This document shows, in pieces, positions 1-6,856 of a stretch of DNA of 7,798 nucleotides (positions are counted from its first letter, which is position 1; every line of letters starts with the position of its first letter). Source of the DNA: Chitinophagaceae bacterium (GTDB lineage Bacteria; Bacteroidota; Bacteroidia; Chitinophagales; Chitinophagaceae); assembly GCA_003534175.1 (NCBI GenBank), contig DPFD01000067.1:1-7798 (forward strand), in the 5' to 3' direction. A program made the translations under genes and the position numbers. The notes beneath the pieces are model-generated. The model made no database searches, was not told where the DNA came from, and worked only from the letters and a program-made list of their open reading frames with translations.

Positions 1-465
1 GCTGCCATTGATTATTGGTTTCTTCAGAAAAGCATCAATGCATTCGGCGAAAGCGTGGTTAAAACCATCGGATGGATTAAAGGTACTGGTGCATGCACGC
101 CTTGTGGTATTGAAGTGATAAGGGACTTCTGGATGAACCGGGGTATCCCATCCGGCGCTGTTCAAATCATTGATGGCAGCGGATTGTCGCCCAATAATAA
201 AATTTCTACCCAAACCCTTGTGGAAGCCATTAGGTTTGCACGTACACGTCCCTGGTATAATCGTTTTTTTTCAAACCTTCCGGTGATGAACGGCATCCGC
301 ATGAAAAGCGGATACATCAGTGGGGTGCGCTCCTATACCGGTGTGGTAAAATCCCTCTCGGGTAAAGAATTTGTTTTTGCATTTATCGTGAACAACTTTG
401 ATGGTAATCCCTCGGCCGTACGCGAAAAAATGTGGAGGGTGCTGGATATACTGAAAGTACAATAA
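1..465 (+). CDS. dacB: D-alanyl-D-alanine carboxypeptidase/endopeptidase (PBP4/DacB, peptidase S13), 3' part
   Basis: This is the C-terminal 154 codons of a gene that begins left of the window; the frame is open from base 1, so the GTG at 55 is not the true start. S13 enzymes are periplasmic serine peptidases that trim or cleave peptidoglycan cross-links at D-Ala residues. Two of the three active-site motifs are visible. The SxN motif is Ser-Ile-Asn at codons 11-13 (nt 31-39), in the family context 'KSIN..GE..VKTIG'. The KTG-equivalent is Lys-Ser-Gly at codons 102-104 (nt 304-312), followed by the family-typical ISGVRSYTG. Between them lies the hallmark DGSGLSPNNKIS (from nt 172). The SxxK nucleophile would lie upstream of the window. 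The stretch just before KSG is short ('NLPVMNGIRMKSG'), without the GxxGTL-type segment of many homologues. The family call is strong. The symbol is by family, and the exact substrate preference is not visible. The gene is convergent with the thioesterase gene, 18 bp away. Confidence 0.93.
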   Translation, partial: AAIDYWFLQKSINAFGESVVKTIGWIKGTGACTPCGIEVIRDFWMNRGIPSGAVQIIDGSGLSPNNKISTQTLVEAIRFARTRPWYNRFFSNLPVMNGIRMKSGYISGVRSYTGVVKSLSGKEFVFAFIVNNFDGNPSAVREKMWRVLDILKVQ

Positions 466-483
466 CTTGTATGAACTGATCCT

Positions 484-903
484 TCAGGATTTATCCGTAT
501 CAAAAAAGGGGCTGAGTTTTTCCATCAGAGGATCAGGCAGGGCAACGCGCTTCATGGTTTTGGCATCCATCAGATACAAAGTAGCCGTTCCGGTATTGAT
601 GAGTTTTTCTTTTATGTAAATTTCACCATGAAACACCATTTTATGATGCAGGGGCAACTCCTGAATGGTGATTCGAACGGTGATGATATCATCATACCGT
701 GCAGGTTGTATGAACTTCATGTGTAAATCCACTACGGGCATGATGATGCCCATGGCCTCTACATCTTTATACGTATAACCAAGATTCCGGATGGCTTCGG
801 TTCTGCCAATTTCATAAAATTGTGCATAGTGACCGTGATATACCACACCCATTTGGTCGGTGAGTGCATAATGGATCCGTATCGGCGTATCAAATGTATA
901 CAT
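484..903 (-). CDS. Acyl-CoA thioesterase, YbgC/FadM-type hotdog (4HBT) family
   Basis: This 139-residue protein has the usual length of a single-hotdog 4HBT thioesterase, a cytoplasmic enzyme that hydrolyses acyl-CoA or aromatic acyl-CoA thioesters. The N-terminal signature is clear: 'HYALTDQMGVVYHGHYAQFYEIGR' matches the family pattern Y-x-x-TD-x-MGVVYH-x-x-Y, written here as Asp16, Met18-Gly19-Val20-Val21-Tyr22-His23 and Tyr26. Asp16 is at the position of the catalytic aspartate in the YbgC/4HBT group, and Glu31/Arg34 follow on the central helix. Residues 55-112 have the alternating pattern expected of the remaining hotdog strands. The ATG lies 4 bp after the DoxX stop, so the two genes are probably one transcript. 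The substrate cannot be read from sequence: a housekeeping acyl-CoA hydrolase or a menaquinone-pathway DHNA-CoA hydrolase are both possible. No signal peptide is present. Confidence 0.9.
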   Translation of the reverse strand: MYTFDTPIRIHYALTDQMGVVYHGHYAQFYEIGRTEAIRNLGYTYKDVEAMGIIMPVVDLHMKFIQPARYDDIITVRITIQELPLHHKMVFHGEIYIKEKLINTGTATLYLMDAKTMKRVALPDPLMEKLSPFFDTDKS

Positions 904-907
904 GGTC

Positions 908-1315
908 TTATTTTCCGGTCATGGCATCAATGCTGAATCGTCCCGGGCCTACAATTAATATCGTTAAAAAGGCACCGAGGTATAAGGTGGCCATCTCACC
1001 ATCACCAAAGAAACTCCCCTGATGTGCCTTGAATAAAGCCACACACATCACCACAATCAACGGAATGGCTGTCAGTCTGGTAAACAAGCCAAGTATGATA
1101 AACAATGCACAGAAGAATTCGGCAAAGATGGTGAGGGACAGGGATAAGGTACTGCCCAATCCCAAAAAATTCATGAATGTATCTTTTCGGGCCGAAAAAG
1201 AAATCAGTTTTTCGTACCCGTGGTTCATCATAAGTCCGCCGGTAACAATCCTAAGGAGCAACAATGCCACAGAAAATGCAGCAGCACTGTATTTGGTAGA
1301 GGTTAATTTTTTCAT
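908..1315 (-). CDS. DoxX family membrane protein
   Basis: This 135-residue protein has four hydrophobic segments at about residues 12-31, 56-78, 80-96 and 107-123, the size and topology typical of the DoxX family. Family-like stretches are the first helix 'LLLLRIVTGGLMMNHGYEKL', the second-helix acidic 'FAEFFCALFIILGLFTR', which leads into 'LTAIPL', and the C-terminal 'IVGPGRFSID' (DoxX proteins commonly end with a GPGxxSxD-type motif). DoxX proteins sit in the inner membrane. Some members are linked to quinone oxidoreduction or thiosulfate oxidation, but most Bacteroidota members have no established role. The first ATG is used, and upstream of it there is no clear Shine-Dalgarno, which is normal for this phylum. 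It is the first gene of a two-gene minus-strand unit with the thioesterase and is divergent from the TPR gene. Confidence 0.9.
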   Translation of the reverse strand: MKKLTSTKYSAAAFSVALLLLRIVTGGLMMNHGYEKLISFSARKDTFMNFLGLGSTLSLSLTIFAEFFCALFIILGLFTRLTAIPLIVVMCVALFKAHQGSFFGDGEMATLYLGAFLTILIVGPGRFSIDAMTGK

Positions 1316-1347
1316 TGGTATCAGTTAACGCATAAAAATAAGGGCTT

Positions 1348-1379
1348 TCAGCGAATTGCTGACCATTTTGGTTTACCAA
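1348..1379. promoter_or_regulatory. Two adjacent short dyads in divergent intergenic region
   Basis: Two small inverted repeats lie 5 bp apart, about 35-65 bp upstream of the DoxX start. The first is TCAGC-gaatt-GCTGA at 1348-1362 and the second TTGGT-tt-ACCAA at 1368-1379. Both have perfect 5-bp arms. They could be operator half-sites or the base of an RNA structure for the minus-strand unit. Neither matches an operator I recognise, and 5-bp arms occur by chance fairly often, so this is only a weak regulatory candidate. Confidence 0.2.
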
Positions 1380-1472
1380 TCTTTTAACAGCGAGATTCGA
1401 TTAGATTGATTTTGTTTACATTTTGCGTACAAGTTTTCTGGAATTTATCCATCAATGATAGGTATGTAGTTA

Positions 1473-1481
1473 TAAATTTGC
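1473..1481 (+). promoter_or_regulatory. Bacteroidota-type -7 promoter element for the TPR operon
   Basis: The sequence TAAATTTGC fits the Bacteroidota housekeeping sigma -7 consensus TAnnTTTG followed by C. It would place transcription start at roughly 1486-1489, giving a 5' leader of about 15-18 nt before the ATG at 1504. A TTTG-like -33 element at the expected 19-21 bp spacing is not evident, so the promoter is either weak, activator-dependent or miscalled. The leader is A-rich (AAAAGAAAT), in keeping with A-rich translation initiation in this phylum. Confidence 0.4.
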
Positions 1482-1503
1482 CCACGGTAAAAGAAATAAT
1501 CCG

Positions 1504-4500
1504 ATGATGTTAAAACCTTTCCTATTTGCGCTGACCTTTGTCATGCTTCAATCTGTTTCAATGGCCCAGGGAACACACAGCGTTACAGATCCTGAGTTGA
1601 AATTGAAAACAGCTCAGCAATTTTTTATCAATGAACATTATGCGCTGGCATATCCGTTGTTGTACGAGCTTACAGAAATGTATCCGCCGAATACCATCAG
1701 TGATTTCACGTACAGGGTGGAGGATGTTCAATACTACTACCTGGCATGCCGGTTAAAACTGATGCATGAAGCCGCCGCGGACGCTGCAGAAACCTACATC
1801 CACAGTACCGGTAATGTGCCACGTAAACAATTGATGGGATACCATCTTGCACATTATTATTATCTCACCGGAAAATATGAAAAGTCTATTGAGTATTTTG
1901 ATATTGCAGGATGGGATAACCTGTCTAACGAGGAAGTAGCCAATGCAAAATTTGAAAAAGCATACGGTTATTTTAATTTGAAACAATATGCCGAGGCCAA
2001 ACCCCTGTTCGATGAAATTCATCAGTTGCCGGATCATCCTTACTACATTCCCGCCAATTACTATTATGGTTTCATTGCCTACCGGGATAAGGATTATGAT
2101 AAGGCATTGTCTGCATACCGCTTGGTTGAAACTACGGATCCTTTTCAGGGAGTGGTGCCGTATTATATTGCGGAGATTTATCATTTCAAGGGGATGAAAG
2201 ATGAGGCCATGCGGTATGGGTCTTCCGTGCTGGAAAAAGGCGGGGCACTGTATTATGAAAAACAATTGAAGTTGTTGATCGGACAACTCTATTTTGAAAA
2301 GCAGGATTACCGTACTGCATTACCCTTACTGGAGGATTATGTAGCACAATCTGATAAAGTAAGTAAGGAAGTGTTGTACGAACTGAGTTTTTGTTATTAC
2401 ATGACGGGAGATTATCCTAAAGCCATCGACGGTTTTAAACAACTGAGCAGCGAACGTGATTCCATGGCGCAAAACAGTATGTATTTGCTGGGCGACCTCT
2501 ATCTGAAAGCCGGAGATAAGCCCAATGCACGTAGCGCGTTTCAGTTCAGTGCGTTCAATAGCAGCCATGCCGAACAACAACGCATTTCAAGATTCAACTA
2601 CGCCAAATTATCCTATGAATTGGGATATCAGGATATCGCCCTTCAGGAAATCAGAAGCTATATCAACGATTATCCCGCTTCTTCACTCGATACGGAAGCC
2701 AAGGAAATTCTGATTGCCATTTTAGCCAATACCAACAACTATCGCGAAGCCCTCGAAATTTACCGTGGATTTAATAATCCTTCCATGGCTATGCAAAAAT
2801 CCTATCCCCGCATTTTACATGGGCGAGCCATAGAACTTATTAATGACCAGCAACTGGCTGCGGCGGATATGTTATTGTCAGATGTATTGTCTAACCCGAA
2901 TGCCGGATCACTGACGGCCTATGCACACTTCTGGAAAAGTGAAATTGCGTTTAGGCAACAACGTTATGATGATGCGATTCGTCATGGTACACAGTTCGTT
3001 CAGGCCAACGTGCCTGCCCAGGGTGAAAGCAATATGGATGCTGCGAGATACAATTTGGGGTACAGTTACCTGTACAAGGAAAATTACCGTGCTGCACAAA
3101 CACAATTTGAGGCAGTGAGTCATTCAGCTGCCACTGCCACCACACCGGTGAAACAAGATGCGTATGTACGTTTAGGGGATGCATACTACATGCTGCGTGA
3201 ATTCAATAAAGCCAGTGGAATATATAATGCAGTAACTCGCCAGGGATGGCCATCCGCTGATTATGCGATGTATCAAACCGCTATGATTGCAGGTGTGAGC
3301 AGTAGTGCAGAGAAAATTAAAATCATGCAGCAACTGGAGAAATCGTACCCCGGCAGTACCTTGTTGCAGGACGCAAACTTTGAGATGGCGCAAACCCACA
3401 TTGCCGATGAAAAATTCAACGCCGCCGTACCATATCTGAATAAAATATTGGCGGCTCCCGACGGCGCGCTTAAACCGAAGGCGTATCTGAAACTCGGATT
3501 GGTTCATTACAACACGGGCAATAACCGCGAAGCATTGAACCAGTACACTACACTGATTGAACGCTATCCGCGCACTCCGGAGGCAGAAGAAGCCATGACG
3601 ATTGTGAAAGATATTTATGTAGAGGAAAACAGATTGAATGATTACCTGGCGCTGATGCGTAAAGTGGGCAGAGATGTGGATGTTTCAGAAGCAGATTCCC
3701 TCAGCTACGCGGCAGTTTCAATGCGTTATGCCAGCAAGGGGTGTGATGCCGCTATACCCGGACTGGAAACCTATATGTCTGAGTACGCCAATGGCCGGTA
3801 CATCCTCGATGCCCGTTACACCCGCAGCATTTGCTATTTAGAGAAAAAACAATTTACAGAAGCGTTGCGCGGATTCGATCAGGTAATTCGCAGCGGATTG
3901 AGTACGTATTATGAACGTGCTGCATTGGAAGCCGGACAAATTACGTATTTCGAAACCAAAGATTATGCAGCCGCCAAAAGATACTTTTTAATGGTGAGGG
4001 AAAATGCTGCAACGGAGGAAAACCTGATGATTGCATTGCGGGGATTGGTGAGGAGTTTGTATCAACTCAAAGACTACGACGAGGCCAATGAAATTTCCAA
4101 AGAGTTGCTTTCAAAAAAAGGATTGAGTACTGATGATAAATCCATTGCCAATCTGGTACTGGGTAAATCGCTCCAACTCAAAAACGACCATACCGGTGCT
4201 ATTCAGGCATTTAAAGCGGTGTCGGTTATTAATAAATCGGGCTGGGGTGCAGACGCCCGTTATGAAACAGCTGTGAGTTATTTTATATTGAACGATTTAA
4301 AGGCATCGGAAAAAGCAGCGAACGCTGTGATTAAAGAAACCGGTTCATATGATTTCTGGCTCACACGTTCGTATATTTTATTGGGTGATATCTTCCTGAA
4401 ACAGAAAGATTATTTCAATGCAAAAGCAACCTATGAAAGTGTGGCGGAAAATGCTGCCATACCAGAACTGAAACAGGAGGCACGTGAAAAATTGAATCAG

Positions 4501-4542
4501 GCTATCACCGAAGAAAAGAAACAATCCAAATTAGCTGACTAA
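1504..4542 (+). CDS. Large secreted tetratricopeptide-repeat (TPR) protein
   Basis: This 1012-residue protein begins with a Sec signal peptide of about 22 residues (Lys4, then a hydrophobic run, then 'SVSMAQG', a typical Bacteroidota cleavage context). No lipobox cysteine is seen, so it is probably a soluble periplasmic or barrel-associated protein rather than a lipoprotein. From about residue 33 to 1000 it is almost entirely helical TPR-like repeats. Clear units include 149-172 (FEKAYGYFNLKQYAEAKPLF), 185-208, 258-280, 291-312, 323-346, 513-536, 554-577, 657-681, 771-795, 884-907 and 956-980. They show the G/A-Y-Y...Y-x-x-A pattern of TPR, TPR_6 or YbgF/BamD-like repeats. TPR arrays bind other proteins, so a scaffold role in the envelope is likely, with the barrel encoded 19 bp downstream as the natural partner. 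No enzymatic domain is seen. ATG codons at both 1504 and 1507 are possible starts. The precise function is unknown. Confidence 0.92.
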   Translation: MMLKPFLFALTFVMLQSVSMAQGTHSVTDPELKLKTAQQFFINEHYALAYPLLYELTEMYPPNTISDFTYRVEDVQYYYLACRLKLMHEAAADAAETYIHSTGNVPRKQLMGYHLAHYYYLTGKYEKSIEYFDIAGWDNLSNEEVANAKFEKAYGYFNLKQYAEAKPLFDEIHQLPDHPYYIPANYYYGFIAYRDKDYDKALSAYRLVETTDPFQGVVPYYIAEIYHFKGMKDEAMRYGSSVLEKGGALYYEKQLKLLIGQLYFEKQDYRTALPLLEDYVAQSDKVSKEVLYELSFCYYMTGDYPKAIDGFKQLSSERDSMAQNSMYLLGDLYLKAGDKPNARSAFQFSAFNSSHAEQQRISRFNYAKLSYELGYQDIALQEIRSYINDYPASSLDTEAKEILIAILANTNNYREALEIYRGFNNPSMAMQKSYPRILHGRAIELINDQQLAAADMLLSDVLSNPNAGSLTAYAHFWKSEIAFRQQRYDDAIRHGTQFVQANVPAQGESNMDAARYNLGYSYLYKENYRAAQTQFEAVSHSAATATTPVKQDAYVRLGDAYYMLREFNKASGIYNAVTRQGWPSADYAMYQTAMIAGVSSSAEKIKIMQQLEKSYPGSTLLQDANFEMAQTHIADEKFNAAVPYLNKILAAPDGALKPKAYLKLGLVHYNTGNNREALNQYTTLIERYPRTPEAEEAMTIVKDIYVEENRLNDYLALMRKVGRDVDVSEADSLSYAAVSMRYASKGCDAAIPGLETYMSEYANGRYILDARYTRSICYLEKKQFTEALRGFDQVIRSGLSTYYERAALEAGQITYFETKDYAAAKRYFLMVRENAATEENLMIALRGLVRSLYQLKDYDEANEISKELLSKKGLSTDDKSIANLVLGKSLQLKNDHTGAIQAFKAVSVINKSGWGADARYETAVSYFILNDLKASEKAANAVIKETGSYDFWLTRSYILLGDIFLKQKDYFNAKATYESVAENAAIPELKQEAREKLNQAITEEKKQSKLAD

Positions 4543-4561
4543 CCCTACATCTGACATTGAT

Positions 4562-6187
4562 ATGAAATACATTTTATTCACTGCGTGTGTATTGCTTGCC
4601 GGAAATACGGTTATCGCACAGCGCGATACCACTCGTCAACCCTCAGTAGAAATTATATCTACCTATAAACCGGTGTTACGCAATGCTTCTAAAATTCAAT
4701 TCTCCGGAACGCATCTCTCACAGGATACCAACCGGCGTGTGGCTCCGTATTCAGTTCCTGTACAAAAATTGTTTTATGCATACCAGCCTGTACCGCTCAA
4801 TGCGCTGGCGCTTGATACCGATACCACTCCTGATATCGGAAAGCGATATTATGTAAAAGCCGGCTTCGGAAATATATCAACTCCCTACCTGAAGGCTGCC
4901 GGTGTTTTTGGAAATGGTGAAACGCATGTGGTGAATCTATATGCAGATCATATATCCTCCAAGGGCCCCATTGAACACCAGGATTTCAGTAAAACAGCTC
5001 TGCAAGCCAAAGGCACTTATTTTGGTGAACAGTTTGAATTGAATGCCACTGCCGGGGTGGCACTAGACCGTTATCATTTGTACGGTTACGATCATTCATT
5101 GTATCAGCCGGAGAAAGATGATGTGGAGCAGTACTTTCAGCAGTTCCATTTAGGGGCTGGTATCAAGAACACACGCCCAGGCCCGTATGGAATTAATTAT
5201 GATCCCTCCATCCGCATCCAACATTTTTCACTCGCCGATCAGTTTACAGAAACATCATTCATTATAAATGCGCCGGTTGAAAAAAAGTTCAGTGATGAAT
5301 TACTCGTAAAGTTTACCGCGAATGCAGATATCACACGCTATAATCCGGATGGAAACCTCGGTGAATCTGCGTTTACCAATAGTGTGATTCGTTTATCCCC
5401 CGCCGTGAAGTACTTCGCATCGGGCGCGTTTATTCACGCGGGATTATCGCCGGTGTGGTATAATAAAACGGGCGCCATATTGCCGGATGTATATTTTGAA
5501 GTGAACCTGAACGACCGTTTTGTATTGCAGGGCGGATGGATTGGTCGTATCCATAAAAACACTGCCGGTAATCTGGCACAGATGAACCCATTTATCCGGG
5601 GGCCCTTCAATGGCATCAATACCAAGGAAACCGAATTTTATGGTGGTATTCGTACTTCACTGGGGAGTCATTTTAATATAGGAGGTAAGGTTTCGTGGGT
5701 GCAGTTGTCTGATGCATTGTTGTTCCTGAATGACACCACCGCCTTTACCAACCATTTCATTACCGGCACCGAAGAGCGGCTCAACAACCTGCGCATACAC
5801 GGTAACGTGAGTTACATTTTACAGGATAAATTCACGGTGAACGGTAGCGTAACCCTGAACGGGTTTACAGGTATGAAGCAGTATAGTAGAGCCTGGAACA
5901 TGCTGCCACTTGAAATTTCTGGTTCAGTAAGGTATCAGGCTATGAAAAAACTGCAACTGAAGGGCGATGTATATATGTTTGGCGGAGCCCGTTCATTTGA
6001 TAAGAACAACGGGTCGTTTACGATGAAAGGAGGTACTGACCTGAGTTTTGGCGCCTCTTACGCCATCAATAAGCAGTTCAGCGTATGGATGGATGTGAAC
6101 AATGTGCTGAATGATAAATACCGCCGTTGGAATATGTACCCGGTATATGGAATTCAATTCCTGGGAGGAATCATTGTACATTTGTAA
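4562..6187 (+). CDS. Plug-less TonB-receptor-like outer-membrane beta-barrel protein
   Basis: This 541-residue protein has a signal peptide of about 20 residues ending 'VIAQ'. Residues 21-90 form a short polar periplasmic region containing 'VEIISTYKPVLRNASKIQF' and 'APYSVPVQ'. From about residue 95 to the end it alternates hydrophobic and polar residues with many aromatic girdle residues and Gly-rich turns, as expected for a beta barrel; examples are 'RYYVKAGFGN', 'FYGGIRTSLG', 'FNIGGKVSWVQ' and 'GGTDLSFGASY'. The C-terminus 'WMDVNNVLNDKYRRWNMYP' followed by 'YGIQFLGGIIVHL' resembles the last strands of TonB-dependent receptors (N-x-x-[FL]-x-x-K/R-Y). Those receptors have an N-terminal plug domain of over 100 residues, and there is no room or motif for one here, nor a TonB box. 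The last residue is Leu rather than the usual Phe. It sits 19 bp after the TPR gene and is probably co-translated. It is likely an outer-membrane component working with the TPR protein; transport versus structural role is unresolved. Confidence 0.82.
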   Translation: MKYILFTACVLLAGNTVIAQRDTTRQPSVEIISTYKPVLRNASKIQFSGTHLSQDTNRRVAPYSVPVQKLFYAYQPVPLNALALDTDTTPDIGKRYYVKAGFGNISTPYLKAAGVFGNGETHVVNLYADHISSKGPIEHQDFSKTALQAKGTYFGEQFELNATAGVALDRYHLYGYDHSLYQPEKDDVEQYFQQFHLGAGIKNTRPGPYGINYDPSIRIQHFSLADQFTETSFIINAPVEKKFSDELLVKFTANADITRYNPDGNLGESAFTNSVIRLSPAVKYFASGAFIHAGLSPVWYNKTGAILPDVYFEVNLNDRFVLQGGWIGRIHKNTAGNLAQMNPFIRGPFNGINTKETEFYGGIRTSLGSHFNIGGKVSWVQLSDALLFLNDTTAFTNHFITGTEERLNNLRIHGNVSYILQDKFTVNGSVTLNGFTGMKQYSRAWNMLPLEISGSVRYQAMKKLQLKGDVYMFGGARSFDKNNGSFTMKGGTDLSFGASYAINKQFSVWMDVNNVLNDKYRRWNMYPVYGIQFLGGIIVHL

Positions 6188-6201
6188 TACGAACGAATAA
6201 T

Positions 6202-6831
6202 ATGCAGCACCTGATTGCGGAATATCTCTTTTTTAAACAAAAATGCTCCTTGCCGGGTATTGGTGAACTCCGTGTATTGAATCGCCATGCGGCATATGCT
6301 TCCGGCGACCAGATGATGTATGCTCCTGTGGCAGAAATACACCTGATGGACAGCAACGTGTTCGACAACGGACTGGTAGAATTTATTGCCCGGGCAACAG
6401 GTATAACGGAAACGGATGCACGAACACATCTGAGTCGCTTTTGCGATGGATTGCGAATTCCGGGTAAGGAAACACAACTGCCCTCACTGGGTACATTTGT
6501 GTCTGATGCCGATGGAAAGATGGCTTTTCATGGCGTGGAAACTCATTCAGGATTGTGGGCTCCGGTACCGGCGGAGCGTGTAGTACGCAGAGATAGTCAC
6601 CAGATACTGGTAGGAGATACCGAGAGTGATTCAGAACGGATGACGGCCTATTATGCTACATCTGCCGAAGTGAAAAGATCCTGGTGGTGGGTGTGGGCAC
6701 TGGTATTGTTTTTAATATCCGCAGTGTGTGTAACCTATTATATGATCGACGGGCGCTATCGTACGGGATTTGGAAGTTCACAGCCGGTTCCGGAAGTTCA
6801 GGCCCCCAAAACTTATGAAGCTATTCCCTGA
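6202..6831 (+). CDS. HU-CCDC81-domain single-pass membrane protein lacking SPOR
   Basis: The ATG at 6202 is chosen because it starts at the domain boundary ('MQHLIAEYLFFKQKCSLPGIG') and lies 14 bp after the barrel stop; a longer in-frame reading from TTG 6127 would overlap the barrel gene. The 209-residue protein has an N-terminal region of about 110 residues resembling the paired Bacteroidota HU-CCDC81 domains: the first at about 1-45 (LIAEYL...LPGIGEL), the second at about 50-112, including 'QLPSLGTFVSDADGKMAFHG'. A single transmembrane helix follows at about 160-182, with Lys158-Arg159 on its N-side, so the HU region should be cytoplasmic and the 27-residue Pro-rich tail (QPVPEVQAPK) periplasmic. 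Relatives I know of normally end with a peptidoglycan-binding SPOR domain, which is absent here. HU-like folds in this group are thought to bind ligands or DNA, and the role of this one is unknown. It probably forms an operon with the genes on both sides. Confidence 0.78.
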   Translation: MQHLIAEYLFFKQKCSLPGIGELRVLNRHAAYASGDQMMYAPVAEIHLMDSNVFDNGLVEFIARATGITETDARTHLSRFCDGLRIPGKETQLPSLGTFVSDADGKMAFHGVETHSGLWAPVPAERVVRRDSHQILVGDTESDSERMTAYYATSAEVKRSWWWVWALVLFLISAVCVTYYMIDGRYRTGFGSSQPVPEVQAPKTYEAIP

Positions 6832-6856
6832 GCGCAGGGTGCTACAACCATACCAC

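Noticed and set aside
479..490. Hairpin ATCCT-tc-AGGAT between the convergent S13 and thioesterase genes as a terminator
   Set aside because: The stem is only 5 bp with a 2-nt loop, it overlaps the thioesterase stop codon and has no T-tract, so it does not support a terminator call.
1029..1328. Plus-strand 99-codon open frame opposite DoxX
   Set aside because: It is antisense to a well-supported DoxX gene, its translation resembles no known family, and it has no membrane or domain pattern.
1333..1340. Minus-strand TATTTTTA as a -7 element for the DoxX gene
   Set aside because: It matches TAnnTTTG only in part (final G missing) and lies about 18 bp from the ATG, with no TTTG-like -33 at the right spacing.
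1417..1426. TACATTTTGC as an alternative -7 element for the TPR operon
   Set aside because: It has one extra base relative to TAnnTTTGC and no convincing -33; the site at 1473-1481 fits better.
1753..2286. Minus-strand 177-codon open frame inside the TPR gene
   Set aside because: The TPR frame is strongly supported on the other strand, and the antisense translation has biased, non-protein-like composition.
6127..6201. Extended N-terminus of the HU-CCDC81 protein from TTG 6127
   Set aside because: It would overlap the barrel gene by about 60 bp, and the added residues are outside the domain; ATG 6202 fits the domain start.
6770..6856. Longer N-terminus of the methyltransferase (TTG 6770 or ATG 6815)
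   Set aside because: Both starts overlap the HU gene, and the added residues precede the conserved CPVC start of the family.
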